Positions 51,455 to 61,984 of a DNA stretch of 64,000 nucleotides are shown piece by piece. The position numbers were made by a program, and so were the translations under genes. The notes under the pieces were generated by a model. That model had not been told where the DNA came from, searched no databases, and saw only the letters and a program-made list of their open reading frames with translations. Origin of the DNA: Bradyrhizobium sp. AZCC 2176 (GTDB lineage: Bacteria > Pseudomonadota > Alphaproteobacteria > Rhizobiales > Xanthobacteraceae); NCBI RefSeq assembly GCF_036924645.1, contig NZ_JAZHRX010000001.1, positions 5,793,501 through 5,857,500 of the forward strand. The letters are read 5' to 3'. Position 1 is the stretch's first letter. Every line of letters starts with the position of its first letter.

Positions 51455-52176
51455 TGGAATTGTTAACGAGCCCGGAAGCCTGGGCCGCGCTGCTGACATT
51501 GACGGCGCTGGAAGTCGTGCTCGGCATCGATAATGTCATTTTCATTTCGGTGATCGTCTCGCGCATCCCGCCAGCGCAGGCTAAACGCGCACGCCAGATC
51601 GGCCTGCTTCTTGCGCTGGTGTTTCGCATCGTCCTGCTCAGCGTGCTGGTGTGGCTGATCGGCCTGACCGAACCGATCATCACGGTGAGAGACGTGGACC
51701 TGTCGTGGCGCGACATCATCCTGATCGCCGGCGGCGCATTTCTGATCGCGAAGGCGACGCATGAAATCCACGGCGAAGTCGAGGCGAGCCATGGCGAGCC
51801 TGATACTGAACCCAGGGCGAGCGTGTTTTTCTGGGCGATCATGCAGATCATCGTCATCGATATGGTGTTTTCGCTGGACTCGATCATCACGGCGATCGGT
51901 ATGGCGCAGGACCTGGAAATCATGATCGCGGCCGTCGTCATCGCCTGCGTGATCATGTACATCTCGTCGGGCCCGGTGGCAAAGTTCGTGGCCAATCACC
52001 CGACCACCAAGATGCTGGCATTGGCGTTCCTGGTGCTGATCGGCGTGGCGCTGGTCGCCGATGGATTCAAATTCCATATCCCGCGCGGCTACATCTATTT
52101 TGCCATGTTGTTTGCGGCCGCGGTTGAACTGTTCAATGTGCTCGCCAGGCGCAACCGCAGGAAGGCCGCCAGATAG
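51451..52176 (+). CDS. TerC family membrane protein
   Basis: A 241-residue integral membrane protein with about seven helices and the family's conserved Asp-bearing segments GIDNVIFISV (first helix) and MVFSLDSIITAIGM. TerC/Alx relatives export manganese or other metals. The ATG overlaps the pcs stop (ATGA), so the two are co-translated, although no functional link is obvious. Confidence 0.9.
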   Translation: MMELLTSPEAWAALLTLTALEVVLGIDNVIFISVIVSRIPPAQAKRARQIGLLLALVFRIVLLSVLVWLIGLTEPIITVRDVDLSWRDIILIAGGAFLIAKATHEIHGEVEASHGEPDTEPRASVFFWAIMQIIVIDMVFSLDSIITAIGMAQDLEIMIAAVVIACVIMYISSGPVAKFVANHPTTKMLALAFLVLIGVALVADGFKFHIPRGYIYFAMLFAAAVELFNVLARRNRRKAAR

Positions 52177-52271
52177 CCGGTTTGGACCGATCAGTTGACA
52201 AGGCGGCGGCGATGGCTTTCGTTTCGCGGGTCAAGTGGGGTGCTTGAGCAAATACCGAGGGAGAAACTGTC

Positions 52272-53246
52272 ATGACCAAGGCCGTGCGCGTGCACAAAGT
52301 AGGGGGTCCGGAAGCCCTGGTGTATGAGGACGTGGACGTGGCGGCACCCGGCCCGGGTGAGGTTCGCCTTCGCCAACATGCCGTCGGCTTGAACTTCATC
52401 GACGTCTATTTCCGCACCGGCCTCTACAAGGCGCCGGGGCTGCCGTTCGTCGCGGGCAACGAAGCCGCCGGCGAGGTCGTGGCCGTCGGCCCGGGCGTCA
52501 CCAATTTTCACCCCGGCGACCGGGTCGCCTACTATTTCACGCTCGGCGGCTACGCCAGCGAGCGGGTGATTCCGGCGGACAAGCTGGTCAAGCTACCCGA
52601 CCACATCACCTACGAGCAGGGCGCCGTCCTGATGCTGAAGGGGCTGACGGTCTGGTATCTCCTGCACAAGACCTTCAAGGTCGAGCCCGGCCACCGGGTG
52701 CTGATCCATGCCGCCGCGGGCGGCATCGGGCTACTCGCCTGCCAGTGGGCAAAGGCGCTCGGCGCGCATGTGATCGGTACCGTGGGCTCCAAGGCGAAAG
52801 CCGATCTCGCGCTCGCCAATGGCTGCGACCACGTCATCCTCTACAATGAGGAAGATTTTGTCGCGCGGGTGAAGCAGATCAGCCGCAACGAACTCTGCGA
52901 TGTCGTCTATGACGGTGTCGGCAAGACCACGTTCCCCGGCTCGCTATCGTGCCTCAGGCCCCGCGGCCTGTTCGTCAGCTTCGGCAACGCTTCCGGCCCT
53001 GTACCGCCGTTCCCGCTCGCCGAGCTCAACAATCACGGCTCGCTGTTCGCGACACGGCCGAAGCTCAACGACTACGTCTCTACCCGCAAGGAACTGCTCG
53101 AAGGTGCCGACACGCTGTTCGCCGCCGTCATCAACGGCAAGCTCCACGTGCCGATCAACCACGCCTACGCGCTGAAGGATGCCGCCAAGGCGCATATCGA
53201 GCTCGAGAGTCGCGCGACGACGGGGGCAGCGATCCTGCGGCCGTGA
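52272..53246 (+). CDS. quinone oxidoreductase (zeta-crystallin type)
   Basis: A 324-residue medium-chain reductase without structural zinc, preceded by AGGGAGAA. Hallmarks: GEVRLRQHAVGLNFIDVYFR, the NADPH-binding GGIGLLACQWAKALGA with AXXGXXG-like loop, and the quinone-reductase VYDGVGKTTF. It reduces quinones with NADPH in the cytoplasm, probably as protection from reactive quinones. It is followed by a repeat element. Confidence 0.9.
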   Translation: MTKAVRVHKVGGPEALVYEDVDVAAPGPGEVRLRQHAVGLNFIDVYFRTGLYKAPGLPFVAGNEAAGEVVAVGPGVTNFHPGDRVAYYFTLGGYASERVIPADKLVKLPDHITYEQGAVLMLKGLTVWYLLHKTFKVEPGHRVLIHAAAGGIGLLACQWAKALGAHVIGTVGSKAKADLALANGCDHVILYNEEDFVARVKQISRNELCDVVYDGVGKTTFPGSLSCLRPRGLFVSFGNASGPVPPFPLAELNNHGSLFATRPKLNDYVSTRKELLEGADTLFAAVINGKLHVPINHAYALKDAAKAHIELESRATTGAAILRP

Positions 53247-53254
53247 CTCCACCG

Positions 53255-53331
53255 TCATTCCGGGGCGATGCGCAGCATCGAACCCGGAATCTCGAGGTTC
53301 CGGGTTCACGCTACGCGTGCCCCGGAACGAC
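53255..53331. repeat. palindromic intergenic repeat
   Basis: GTCATTCCGGGGCG and its inverse CCCCGGAACGACA form the outer arms, with GAACCCGGAATCTCGAGGTTCCGGGTTC as the inner palindrome. This common Rhizobiales repeat lies between the convergent quinone reductase and aminotransferase genes. Confidence 0.82.
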
Positions 53332-53342
53332 AATGGAAATAA

Positions 53343-54539
53343 TCACGCCACCCTCCTTGCAGCCCCTGCCTTCACCAAAATCGCATCAAGGCAATCGATC
53401 ATCAGCGATATCTCGTCACGCGTGACGTTGAGCGCCGGCATGAAGCGGAGCGCATCGGGCTGCGGCGAGTTGATGAGGACGCCGTCCGCCAGCGCCTCGG
53501 CCACGATGGCGGCACCGATCGGCAGTTTGAGATCGAGCGCCAGCAACAGTCCGCGGCCGCGAACTTCGCCGAGACCATGCCGGGCAGACAGTTTTTGCAG
53601 TTCGCTTTCGAGAAACAGGCCGGCATCGGCCACCGCTTTCAGGAATTCCGGCTTTGAAACCTCCTTGAGCACGGCAAGCCCTGCGGCGCACATCAAGGGA
53701 TTGCCGTTGAAGGTGCCGCCCTGGTCACCGTGCTCGAAGCACGATGCATGCGCGGTCGCAAGCAGGGCCGCCAGCGGCACGCCGCCGCCGATGCCTTTGC
53801 CAAGCGTCATGATGTCGGGCTCGATTTCGGCATGTTCGTAGTGAAACAGCTTGCCGGTGCGGCCCATGCCGGTCTGGATCTCGTCGACGATCAGGAGCAG
53901 GCCGTGCTCGTTGGTCAGCGCGCGCAACTCTTGCAGGAATTGATCGGTCGCCGGCCAGACGCCGGCTTCGCCCTGGATCGGCTCCAGCATCACGGCGACC
54001 GTGTTGTCCGAGATCAGCGCCTTCACGGAATTGAGGTCGTTGAGCTTGGCCTTGCGGAAGCCCGATACTTTCGGCTCGAACAGCGGTTCGAACGCCTTCT
54101 TGCCCGATGCCGACATGGTGGCGAGGGTGCGGCCGTGAAATCCGCCTTCGAAGGTGATGATTTCGAACGCGCCGTTCTTGTATTTTGCACCGTACTTCCG
54201 CGCGAGCTTGATGGCGCCCTCGTTGGCCTCCGCGCCTGAATTGGCGAAGAAAACCTGATCGAAGCAGCTTCTCTCGACCAACGCCTGGGCCAGCTCGAGG
54301 CTGGGGCCGTTGTAGAAGGCGGGACTTGGCGTCAGCAGCCGGTTGGCTTGTGCGGCAAGCGCTTCCGCAACGGCAGGCGGCGAATGGCCGAGCGCGTTGA
54401 CGGCCCAGCCCTGCACGAAGTCGAGATAGCGTTTGCGGGAGTCGTCCCAGAGATAGGAGCCCGCACCGCGGACGAATACCACCGGCGGGCGAGCGGTAAT
54501 CTCCATCAGCGCGTCGAACGGATGGGTGGCGTCAGTCAT
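53343..54539 (-). CDS. class III PLP aminotransferase (acetylornithine/omega type)
   Basis: ATG 54539 has AGGAGA ahead and gives 398 residues; the frame continuing to 54677 is not family-like. PLP enzyme of class [26 protein letters not shown] and the Schiff-base Lys in TLGKGIGGG. The family includes ArgD (acetylornithine to the semialdehyde) and omega-aminotransferases. No arginine genes are adjacent, so the substrate is left open. Confidence 0.9.
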   Translation of the reverse strand: MTDATHPFDALMEITARPPVVFVRGAGSYLWDDSRKRYLDFVQGWAVNALGHSPPAVAEALAAQANRLLTPSPAFYNGPSLELAQALVERSCFDQVFFANSGAEANEGAIKLARKYGAKYKNGAFEIITFEGGFHGRTLATMSASGKKAFEPLFEPKVSGFRKAKLNDLNSVKALISDNTVAVMLEPIQGEAGVWPATDQFLQELRALTNEHGLLLIVDEIQTGMGRTGKLFHYEHAEIEPDIMTLGKGIGGGVPLAALLATAHASCFEHGDQGGTFNGNPLMCAAGLAVLKEVSKPEFLKAVADAGLFLESELQKLSARHGLGEVRGRGLLLALDLKLPIGAAIVAEALADGVLINSPQPDALRFMPALNVTRDEISLMIDCLDAILVKAGAARRVA

Positions 54540-54585
54540 GTCGATCTCCTCTGGGTGGTGCTGGGATGAAAGGCGAGGCCGAAAC

Positions 54586-54622
54586 GCAAGAAGGCCGCAC
54601 TTTTGAGGGTGCGGCCTTCTCG
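54586..54622 (-). terminator. hairpin between rimO and aminotransferase gene
   Basis: AAGGCCGCAC and GTGCGGCCTT pair across a short AT-rich loop. It lies 165 bases past the rimO stop and upstream of the aminotransferase. It could end rimO transcripts or lie in the aminotransferase leader. The T-run is weak. Confidence 0.5.
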
Positions 54623-54785
54623 AAAACTTGGCTGAAACTAGCTGATCAGCGTTGTCGTCGGACACGGCACAACCCATCGTCGCTGGAGCGACGACGCAGG
54701 CAGGCGCGGCGGTTGGTCCGGTTCAGTTTCATGGCGATGGCCCATACAGCCGAACGGTGGGCCCTGTCAAGCGGCGTCGAGTGTT

Positions 54786-56111
<1,326 letters not shown>

Positions 56112-56223
56112 ATCTAATCTGCCTGATTGATACGCACGAGCTAGTCCCAATTGCCCATAAATACAAGGCTTTGCGCGCGCTTCTGACGTGCTATGGATGC
56201 CCTGCGGGGTTAAGAGTTGACCG

Positions 56224-56814
56224 ATGAACGCTGAGTCGTCGCCGAAAATCGTCATTGTCGACGAAAGCCCGATCAGGGCCGCAATCCTGGAAGAGGGATT
56301 GCGGGAGGCGGGCTTTACCGGCGTCGTGCATATCAGCGAAATGCAGAGCCTGTTGGCGCGGATCTATGCCCTCGACCCCGATGTCATCCTGATCGATCTG
56401 GAGAACCCCAGCCGCGACGTGCTGGAACAGATGTTCCAGGTCAGTCGCGCGGTGCGGCGGCCGATTGCCATGTTCGTCGACCAGAGCGATGCGGCCTCGA
56501 TCCAGGCCTCTGTCGATGCCGGCGTTTCCGCCTATATTGTCGATGGCCTGAAGAAGGAGCGGATCAAGCCGATCCTCGACCTCTGCATCTCCCGCTTCAA
56601 CGCCTTCTCGAAGCTGCAGGACGAGCTTGATCGCACCAAATCCGCGCTCGAAGAGCGCAAGGTGATCGACCGTGCCAAGGGAATCCTGATGAAGGTGAAG
56701 GGCCTCACCGAAGACGAGGCCTATGTGCTCATGCGCTCCACCGCGATGCGCGAGAAAAAGAAGATCGGCGAGATTGCGCAGTCGATCCTGACCGCCTCGG
56801 AGCTGCTGAAATGA
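56224..56814 (+). CDS. nasT: ANTAR-domain antitermination regulator NasT
   Basis: A receiver-like N-terminal domain ([21 protein letters not shown]; about 1-125) joins a coil and a C-terminal ANTAR RNA-binding domain ([20 protein letters not shown], residues about 140-190). By family, NasT binds paired hexaloop hairpins in leader RNA and prevents termination upstream of nitrate/nitrite assimilation genes; NasS holds it until nitrate binds. Its stop overlaps the nasS start by four bases. Confidence 0.92.
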   Translation: MNAESSPKIVIVDESPIRAAILEEGLREAGFTGVVHISEMQSLLARIYALDPDVILIDLENPSRDVLEQMFQVSRAVRRPIAMFVDQSDAASIQASVDAGVSAYIVDGLKKERIKPILDLCISRFNAFSKLQDELDRTKSALEERKVIDRAKGILMKVKGLTEDEAYVLMRSTAMREKKKIGEIAQSILTASELLK

Positions 56815-57977
56815 CCACACCGCTGCATATCGGTTTCATTCCGCTGGTCGATGCCGCCGCGCTGATCATCGCCGTCGACAAGGGCTTTGCGGCCGCCGAA
56901 GGGCTCGATGTGACGCTGGTGCGCGAAGTGTCATGGTCCAATGTCCGCGACAAGCTCAATATCGGCCTGTTCGACGCCGCCCATCTGCTGGCGCCGGTGG
57001 CGATCGCCTCCAGTCTCGGGCTCGGACACGTCAAGGTGCCGATCGTGGCGCCGTTCAACCTCGGCCTCAACGGCAATGCGATCACGGTGTCGCCGGCGCT
57101 GCATGCCGCAATCATGAGCGAGATCGAGGGCGATGCTGCCGATCCCATGGCCACCGCACTGGCGCTTGCCCGCGTCGTGGCGATCAGGCGCAAGAGCGGC
57201 GTGGAACCGCTGACCTTCGGCATGACGTTCCCGTTCTCCACCCACAATTACCAGCTCCGGTTCTGGATGGCGGCGGGCGGGGTCGATCCCGACGAGGACG
57301 TTCGTCTGGTCGTATTGCCGCCGCCCTACATGGTAGACAGCCTCGCCAATGGGCATGTGGATGCGTTCTGCGTCGGCGCGCCCTGGAACTCGGTTGCGGT
57401 CGATCTCGGCGTCGGCCACATCCTGCATTTCGTCTCTGATATCCTGGTGCGCGCGGCAGAAAAGGTTCTCGCGGTCAGGCAAAGCTGGTCGGAAAAGAAT
57501 TCGGGGGCGCTGGCTGCCCTGATCCGGGCGGCTTCCCACGCCGCCGAATACATCGAGGATCCCGGCAACCGCGCCGAGACGGCGCATGTCCTGTCGCGGC
57601 CCGATCGGCTCGGCGTCGGCGCCGAGGTGATCCAGCGCACCCTCGACGGCCGCCTGAAGATTTCACCCGACGGCCAGCGGCGTGAGAGCGGCCGCTATCT
57701 CCTGGTTGGGCGCGAGGGCGCAGCCCGGCCCGATCCCGCACAGGCCGCATGGCTCTACGCGCAGATGGTGCGCTGGGGGCAGACGGAGATGCGGCCGGAA
57801 GCGCTCCGGATCGCCATGGAGGTCTTCAGGCCGGACCTCTACGACGCCGCCATGGGGCAGCAAGGCAAGGCGCCCAGCGCCTCCGACGCCATCGGCGCCT
57901 TTGCCGGTCCTGCGTTTGACCCCAGCGACATCGCCGGCCATCTGGCGGCTTTCAAAATTGGGCATTGGAAGCCTTGA
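56811..57977 (+). CDS. nasS: nitrate-sensing regulator NasS (NrtA-like)
   Basis: A 388-residue protein of the NrtA/CmpA binding fold (LHIGFIPLVDAAALIIAVDKG, later FPFSTHNYQLRFWM), but with no signal peptide, as expected for NasS, which stays in the cytoplasm and sequesters NasT in the absence of nitrate or nitrite. It is coupled to nasT and followed by 355 bases of leader before the nitrite reductase gene. Confidence 0.9.
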   Translation: MTTPLHIGFIPLVDAAALIIAVDKGFAAAEGLDVTLVREVSWSNVRDKLNIGLFDAAHLLAPVAIASSLGLGHVKVPIVAPFNLGLNGNAITVSPALHAAIMSEIEGDAADPMATALALARVVAIRRKSGVEPLTFGMTFPFSTHNYQLRFWMAAGGVDPDEDVRLVVLPPPYMVDSLANGHVDAFCVGAPWNSVAVDLGVGHILHFVSDILVRAAEKVLAVRQSWSEKNSGALAALIRAASHAAEYIEDPGNRAETAHVLSRPDRLGVGAEVIQRTLDGRLKISPDGQRRESGRYLLVGREGAARPDPAQAAWLYAQMVRWGQTEMRPEALRIAMEVFRPDLYDAAMGQQGKAPSASDAIGAFAGPAFDPSDIAGHLAAFKIGHWKP

Positions 57978-58126
57978 GCCAAGCCTGTGAAGCAACATTA
58001 GGCAAAAGTCGTAGCCGCCTAATTGCTGGGCAATTTGCACACGACGCGGCAATGAAGCAGGCTTCATAGTTTCGAGATCGTCCTCGGAACAGCTTGAAAT
58101 ACCAAGACATTCTTTTTGAGCCGGAC

Positions 58127-58142
58127 TGGCACGCAACTTGTA
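58127..58142 (+). promoter_or_regulatory. candidate sigma-54 promoter
   Basis: TGGCACGCAACTTGTA fits the -24 TGGCAC element with correct spacing, but the -12 element reads TTGTA, where TTGCA or TTGCT is expected. The mismatch is at a usually invariant base, so this is a weak candidate. Nitrogen-controlled transcription of the downstream genes makes it worth noting. Confidence 0.35.
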
Positions 58143-58203
58143 TGTTGCAGTGCGGTCGGCTCGTCGCTGAAGCCTGCTGACCTACGTCCAAGATGGATTT
58201 CCG

Positions 58204-58217
58204 CAGCAACGAAGCTG
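58204..58217 (+). promoter_or_regulatory. candidate ANTAR hexaloop hairpin
   Basis: CAGC-AACGAA-GCTG: a four-pair stem with a six-base loop having A at position 1 and G at position 4, the signature recognised by ANTAR proteins. A second such hairpin, normally required, was not found within about 60 bases upstream. GCTG can also pair with downstream sequence around CCCAG (58230-58234), giving an alternative fold. Confidence 0.4.
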
Positions 58218-58332
58218 GTCGGACCGCATCCCAGAATCACAGCCCGGCGACGCGCCGAGCCGATTTTCTGAAGCGGTCCATCCCCATTCGTTGACGCCAC
58301 CATTCGTGGCCGCAGGAGCTTCGTCGCGCACC

Positions 58333-60117
58333 ATGAAGATCGAAACGCTCACAGTCGACTTTACCGACGAGCAGAAGCGCTACCTTGAAGGCTTCACCAC
58401 CGGTCTGCAGATCAGCCGGGTCGGGCGGGGCCTTGGCGGCAGCGCCAGCAAGGCGAATGCCGAGCCGACCGGACCAGATGCCGCGCATATCAAGGCGCAG
58501 GACAAGGTCACGGCATCCGGCAAAAAGCTCGCCGACCCGGAAAAATTCAAGCGCGAGGAGCATCCGTTCGATGCCTATCCCCGGCTGAAGCAGCAGGCGC
58601 TCGACAACGCGCCGCCGAATCCCGCAGATAATTTCCGCTGGCGCTATTACGGCCTGTTCTACGTGGCGCCGGCGCAGGATTCCTACATGTGCCGGTTGCG
58701 GATTCCGAACGGCATTCTGAAGCACTGGCAGCTTTCGGGTCTTGCCGATCTCGCCGAAAAACTGTGCGGACCGTTTTGCCACGTCACCACGCGGGCCAAT
58801 CTGCAGGTGCGCGAGATCCCGCCGAAGCACGCGGTGGCGCTGATCGAAGGTATCCAGGACCTGGGCCTGTGTTCGCGCGGCACCGGCGCCGACAACATCC
58901 GCAACGTCACGGGTACGCCGACGGCCGGGATCGATCCGCAGGAACTGCTGGACACCCGCGAATATGCGCGGGAGTGGCACTATCACATTCTCAATGACCG
59001 CTCGCTGTACGGGCTGCCGCGCAAGTTCAACGTCGCCTTCGACGGCGCCGGCAAGATCGCGGTGCTGGAAGACACCAACGACATCGCGTTTTCCGCGGTC
59101 GAAGTGAAAGATGGCTTCGGCGTCGAGCCCGGCGTCTGGTTTCGCCTGGGGCTTGGTGGCATCACCGGCCACAGGGATTTTGCCAAATACGGCGACATCA
59201 TCGTCAAGCCGGCCGATGCGACAAAAGTGTCGGATGCCATCGTGCGCATCTTCATCGATCTCGGCGACCGCACGAACCGCAACAAGGCGCGGCTGAAATA
59301 CGTGCTCGACGCAATGGGGCACGACAAGTTTCTTGCGCTGGTCGAGGAGCGGCTCGGCAAACCCTTCACCCTCGTGCCGCCGGAAGCACTTGCCCCGCGG
59401 CCGGCCTTCGACCGCATGGCGCATATCGGGGTGCACAAGCAGAAGCAGGAGGGATTGAACTGGATCGGCGTGTCGCTGCCGCTCGGCAAAGTCACCTGCG
59501 ATCAGATGCGCGGGCTGGCAAAGATCGCGCAGGATCTCGGCGACGGCGATATCCGCCTGACGGTCTGGCAGAACCTTCTTATTCCGGGCGTGCGCGACGG
59601 GAATGTCGAACTCGCCATCGCGGCCATCAGAAAAATCGGGTTGGCGGTCGAGGCCTCGCAAATTCGTGCCGGGTTGATCGCCTGTACCGGCAATGCCGGA
59701 TGCCGGTTTGCAGCGTCGAACACCAAGCGGCATGCCGCCGAGATCGGTGACTGGTGCGAGCCGCGCGTCAACATCGACACGCCGCTCAACATCCACGTCA
59801 CCGGCTGCCATCATTCCTGCGCGCAGCATTACATCAGCGATATAGGGCTGATCGCGGCGAAGGTGGATGTCGGCGAGGACGTCGATCCCGTCGAGGGCTA
59901 TCACTTGTTCACCGGCGGTGGCTTTGGTCCCGACGCCGATGTCGGGCAGGAGATCTATCACGACCTCAAGGCGGAAGACGCGCCGAAGACGGTCGAGAGA
60001 TTGCTGAAGGCCTATCTCGCGCACCGTTCCTCGCCCGAAGAAACCTTCCTGACGTTTGCGCGCCGCCATGACGGCGAGACGCTGCGCAAGCTGGCCGATG
60101 CGGAGGTGTCGTCATGA
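58333..60117 (+). CDS. nirA: siroheme/4Fe-4S assimilatory nitrite (or sulfite) reductase
   Basis: The ATG at 58333 (MKIETLTVDFTDEQKRYLEG) gives 594 residues. Two ferredoxin-like repeats bind siroheme and a 4Fe-4S cluster. Cluster ligands are in CTGNAGCRFA (about 450) and GCHHSCAQH (about 491). The six-electron reduction could be of nitrite or sulfite. Position directly behind nasT-nasS favours nitrite, as I recall for Bradyrhizobium nirA. The following Fe-S/flavin reductase overlaps by four bases and probably supplies the electrons. Confidence 0.88.
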   Translation: MKIETLTVDFTDEQKRYLEGFTTGLQISRVGRGLGGSASKANAEPTGPDAAHIKAQDKVTASGKKLADPEKFKREEHPFDAYPRLKQQALDNAPPNPADNFRWRYYGLFYVAPAQDSYMCRLRIPNGILKHWQLSGLADLAEKLCGPFCHVTTRANLQVREIPPKHAVALIEGIQDLGLCSRGTGADNIRNVTGTPTAGIDPQELLDTREYAREWHYHILNDRSLYGLPRKFNVAFDGAGKIAVLEDTNDIAFSAVEVKDGFGVEPGVWFRLGLGGITGHRDFAKYGDIIVKPADATKVSDAIVRIFIDLGDRTNRNKARLKYVLDAMGHDKFLALVEERLGKPFTLVPPEALAPRPAFDRMAHIGVHKQKQEGLNWIGVSLPLGKVTCDQMRGLAKIAQDLGDGDIRLTVWQNLLIPGVRDGNVELAIAAIRKIGLAVEASQIRAGLIACTGNAGCRFAASNTKRHAAEIGDWCEPRVNIDTPLNIHVTGCHHSCAQHYISDIGLIAAKVDVGEDVDPVEGYHLFTGGGFGPDADVGQEIYHDLKAEDAPKTVERLLKAYLAHRSSPEETFLTFARRHDGETLRKLADAEVSS

Positions 60118-61712
60118 ACCAGATCACGCCGCCGCCCAAGATCGAGATCATTCCCTCGAGTGCGCCGTTCTCCGAGGCACAGCGTTCCTGGCTCAATGGG
60201 TTCTTTGCCGGCCTGCTGTCGGACGCCCCGACGCCGCTGTCGGCCGAGCAGGGCGCCGCCGTCATGCAGGGCGCCGGCGATGGCGATGACGGCGAAGCGC
60301 CTTGGCACGACCAGACCATGCCGATGGCCGACCGTATGAAGCTTGCGGAAGGCCGCCCGTTGCGGCGGCGCATGATGGCGGCGATGGCGCAGCAGGATTG
60401 CGGCCAGTGCGGCTACGACTGTCACAACTATTCGGAAGCGATCGCAAGCAAGAGCGAAGCGCGCCTCAACCTTTGTGTCCCCGGCGGCAAGGAAACCGCG
60501 CGGATGCTGAAGTCGCTCTATGAGGAGATCGACAAGACGCCGGCCGCGGCCGTATCGGCGCCTACCGCCGCACCGGCTGCGCTTGCGGCCGTGGCCGAGC
60601 CCGGACGCTCGCGCGATAATCCGATTACGGCGACCTTCCTGTCGCGGCGTCTCCTGAACAAGGCGGGGTCGGAAAAGGAGACCTGGCACATCGAGTTCGA
60701 TCTGTCCGGCTGCGGCCTCGATTATGTCGTCGGCGATTCCTTCGGCATTTTCGCCCGCAACGATGTTGGCCTGGTAGACCAGATCATCGCGCTGCTCGGC
60801 GCCTCCCATACCACCAAGGTGAACGGCAAGACGCTGCGCGAAGCCTTGATCGACGACGTCTCGCTGTCGCCGGCGCCGGACTCCCTGTTCGAACTGATCT
60901 CCTTCATCACCGGCGGCGCCACGCGCGAGAAGGCGAGGGCGCTGGCGCAGGGCGAGGACCCAGACGGCGATGCGGCGACGCTCGACGTGATGGCGGTGCT
61001 GCAGAAATTCTCCGGCGTACGCCCGCACCCCGAGGCCTTTGTCGAGGCGCTCGAACCGCTGCAGCCGCGGCTCTATTCCATCTCATCGTCGCACAACGCG
61101 ACCCCCGGAAAACTGTCGCTGACGGTCGACTGCGTGCGCTACGTGATCAACAAGCGCAAACGCCTGGGCCTGGCTTCCACGTTCCTCGCCGAGCGCATCA
61201 ATCCTGGCGACGAGTTGAAAGTCTATGTGCAGAAGGCCCATGGCTTCGCGCTGCCGCAGGATCCCAAGACGCCGATCATCATGATCGGGCCCGGCACCGG
61301 CGTGGCGCCGTTCCGCGCCTTCCTGCTCGATCGCCGTGCTACCGGCGCGCCCGGCAAGAACTGGCTGTTCTTCGGCCATCAGCGCAGCGACTGCGATTTC
61401 TTCTATGCCGACGAACTCAATGCGTTGAAGACATCGGGTCTGCTGACACGGTTGTCGCTGGCGTGGTCGCGCGACGGCGACAAGAAGTTCTACGTGCAGG
61501 ACCGCATGCGCGAGGTCGGCCGAGAATTGTGGACCTGGCTTGCCGAGGGCGCCAACATCTATGTCTGCGGCGACGCCAAGCGGATGGCCAAGGACGTCGA
61601 GCGCGCCCTGGTCGATATCGTCGCGCAGTTTGGCGCTCGAACCACCGACGAGGCCGTCAGCTTTGTCGGGGAACTCAAGAAGAAGGGCCGGTTCCAGCAG
61701 GACGTTTATTAG
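60114..61712 (+). CDS. 4Fe-4S domain fused to CysJ-like FAD/NADPH reductase
   Basis: 532 residues. Residues about 20-130 contain Cys96, 99, 103 and 121 (CGQCGYDC and LCVPGG), a 4Fe-4S domain like that of RnfB (PF04060). From about 155 the protein is the FAD/NADPH module of sulfite reductase alpha subunits: RLYSISSSHN for FAD, GPGTGVAPFRAF and CGDAKRMAKDVE for NADPH, and the C-terminal aromatic (QDVY). The flavodoxin domain of CysJ is absent, so the iron-sulfur domain probably passes electrons to the reductase encoded just upstream. Confidence 0.88.
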   Translation: MNQITPPPKIEIIPSSAPFSEAQRSWLNGFFAGLLSDAPTPLSAEQGAAVMQGAGDGDDGEAPWHDQTMPMADRMKLAEGRPLRRRMMAAMAQQDCGQCGYDCHNYSEAIASKSEARLNLCVPGGKETARMLKSLYEEIDKTPAAAVSAPTAAPAALAAVAEPGRSRDNPITATFLSRRLLNKAGSEKETWHIEFDLSGCGLDYVVGDSFGIFARNDVGLVDQIIALLGASHTTKVNGKTLREALIDDVSLSPAPDSLFELISFITGGATREKARALAQGEDPDGDAATLDVMAVLQKFSGVRPHPEAFVEALEPLQPRLYSISSSHNATPGKLSLTVDCVRYVINKRKRLGLASTFLAERINPGDELKVYVQKAHGFALPQDPKTPIIMIGPGTGVAPFRAFLLDRRATGAPGKNWLFFGHQRSDCDFFYADELNALKTSGLLTRLSLAWSRDGDKKFYVQDRMREVGRELWTWLAEGANIYVCGDAKRMAKDVERALVDIVAQFGARTTDEAVSFVGELKKKGRFQQDVY

Positions 61713-61984
61713 GCGTGGATTTGTTTACGCGGGGCACAGCCTAATTGACGCAAGTTGAACGAATGTGAGGCATGCGCCTGGCCCTGAGAGTATCCGGAAT
61801 GTGATTTCGGTTGTCTCGCCAGCGCTTATATTTGTTTGGCCGAGACCAAGCAGCAATGACTACGATGTCGAAGGAAATCCTCACGATCGACGTGCTGTAG
61901 TTTGATGGGGCTTGTGTCAATCGCTGGCTCACTCGACCGGCGAATCAGCCACCGGTTATCTCGTGATGCCTGTCGGATTGTAAT

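Larger units (their letters stand above)
57978..58332 (+). promoter_or_regulatory. leader region of the nitrite reductase operon
   Basis: No gene. It holds a sigma-54-like site at 58127 and a hexaloop hairpin at 58204, followed by a short GC hairpin (CGGCG/CGCCG, 58245-58257) with a T-run a few bases on (58263-58266). Such an arrangement would suit NasT antitermination, which is inference from the neighbouring regulators. Confidence 0.5.

Noticed and set aside
58237..60069. 610-codon minus-strand frame opposite nirA
   Set aside because: The plus-strand frame has siroheme/Fe-S motifs and coupled neighbours; the antisense frame has neither.
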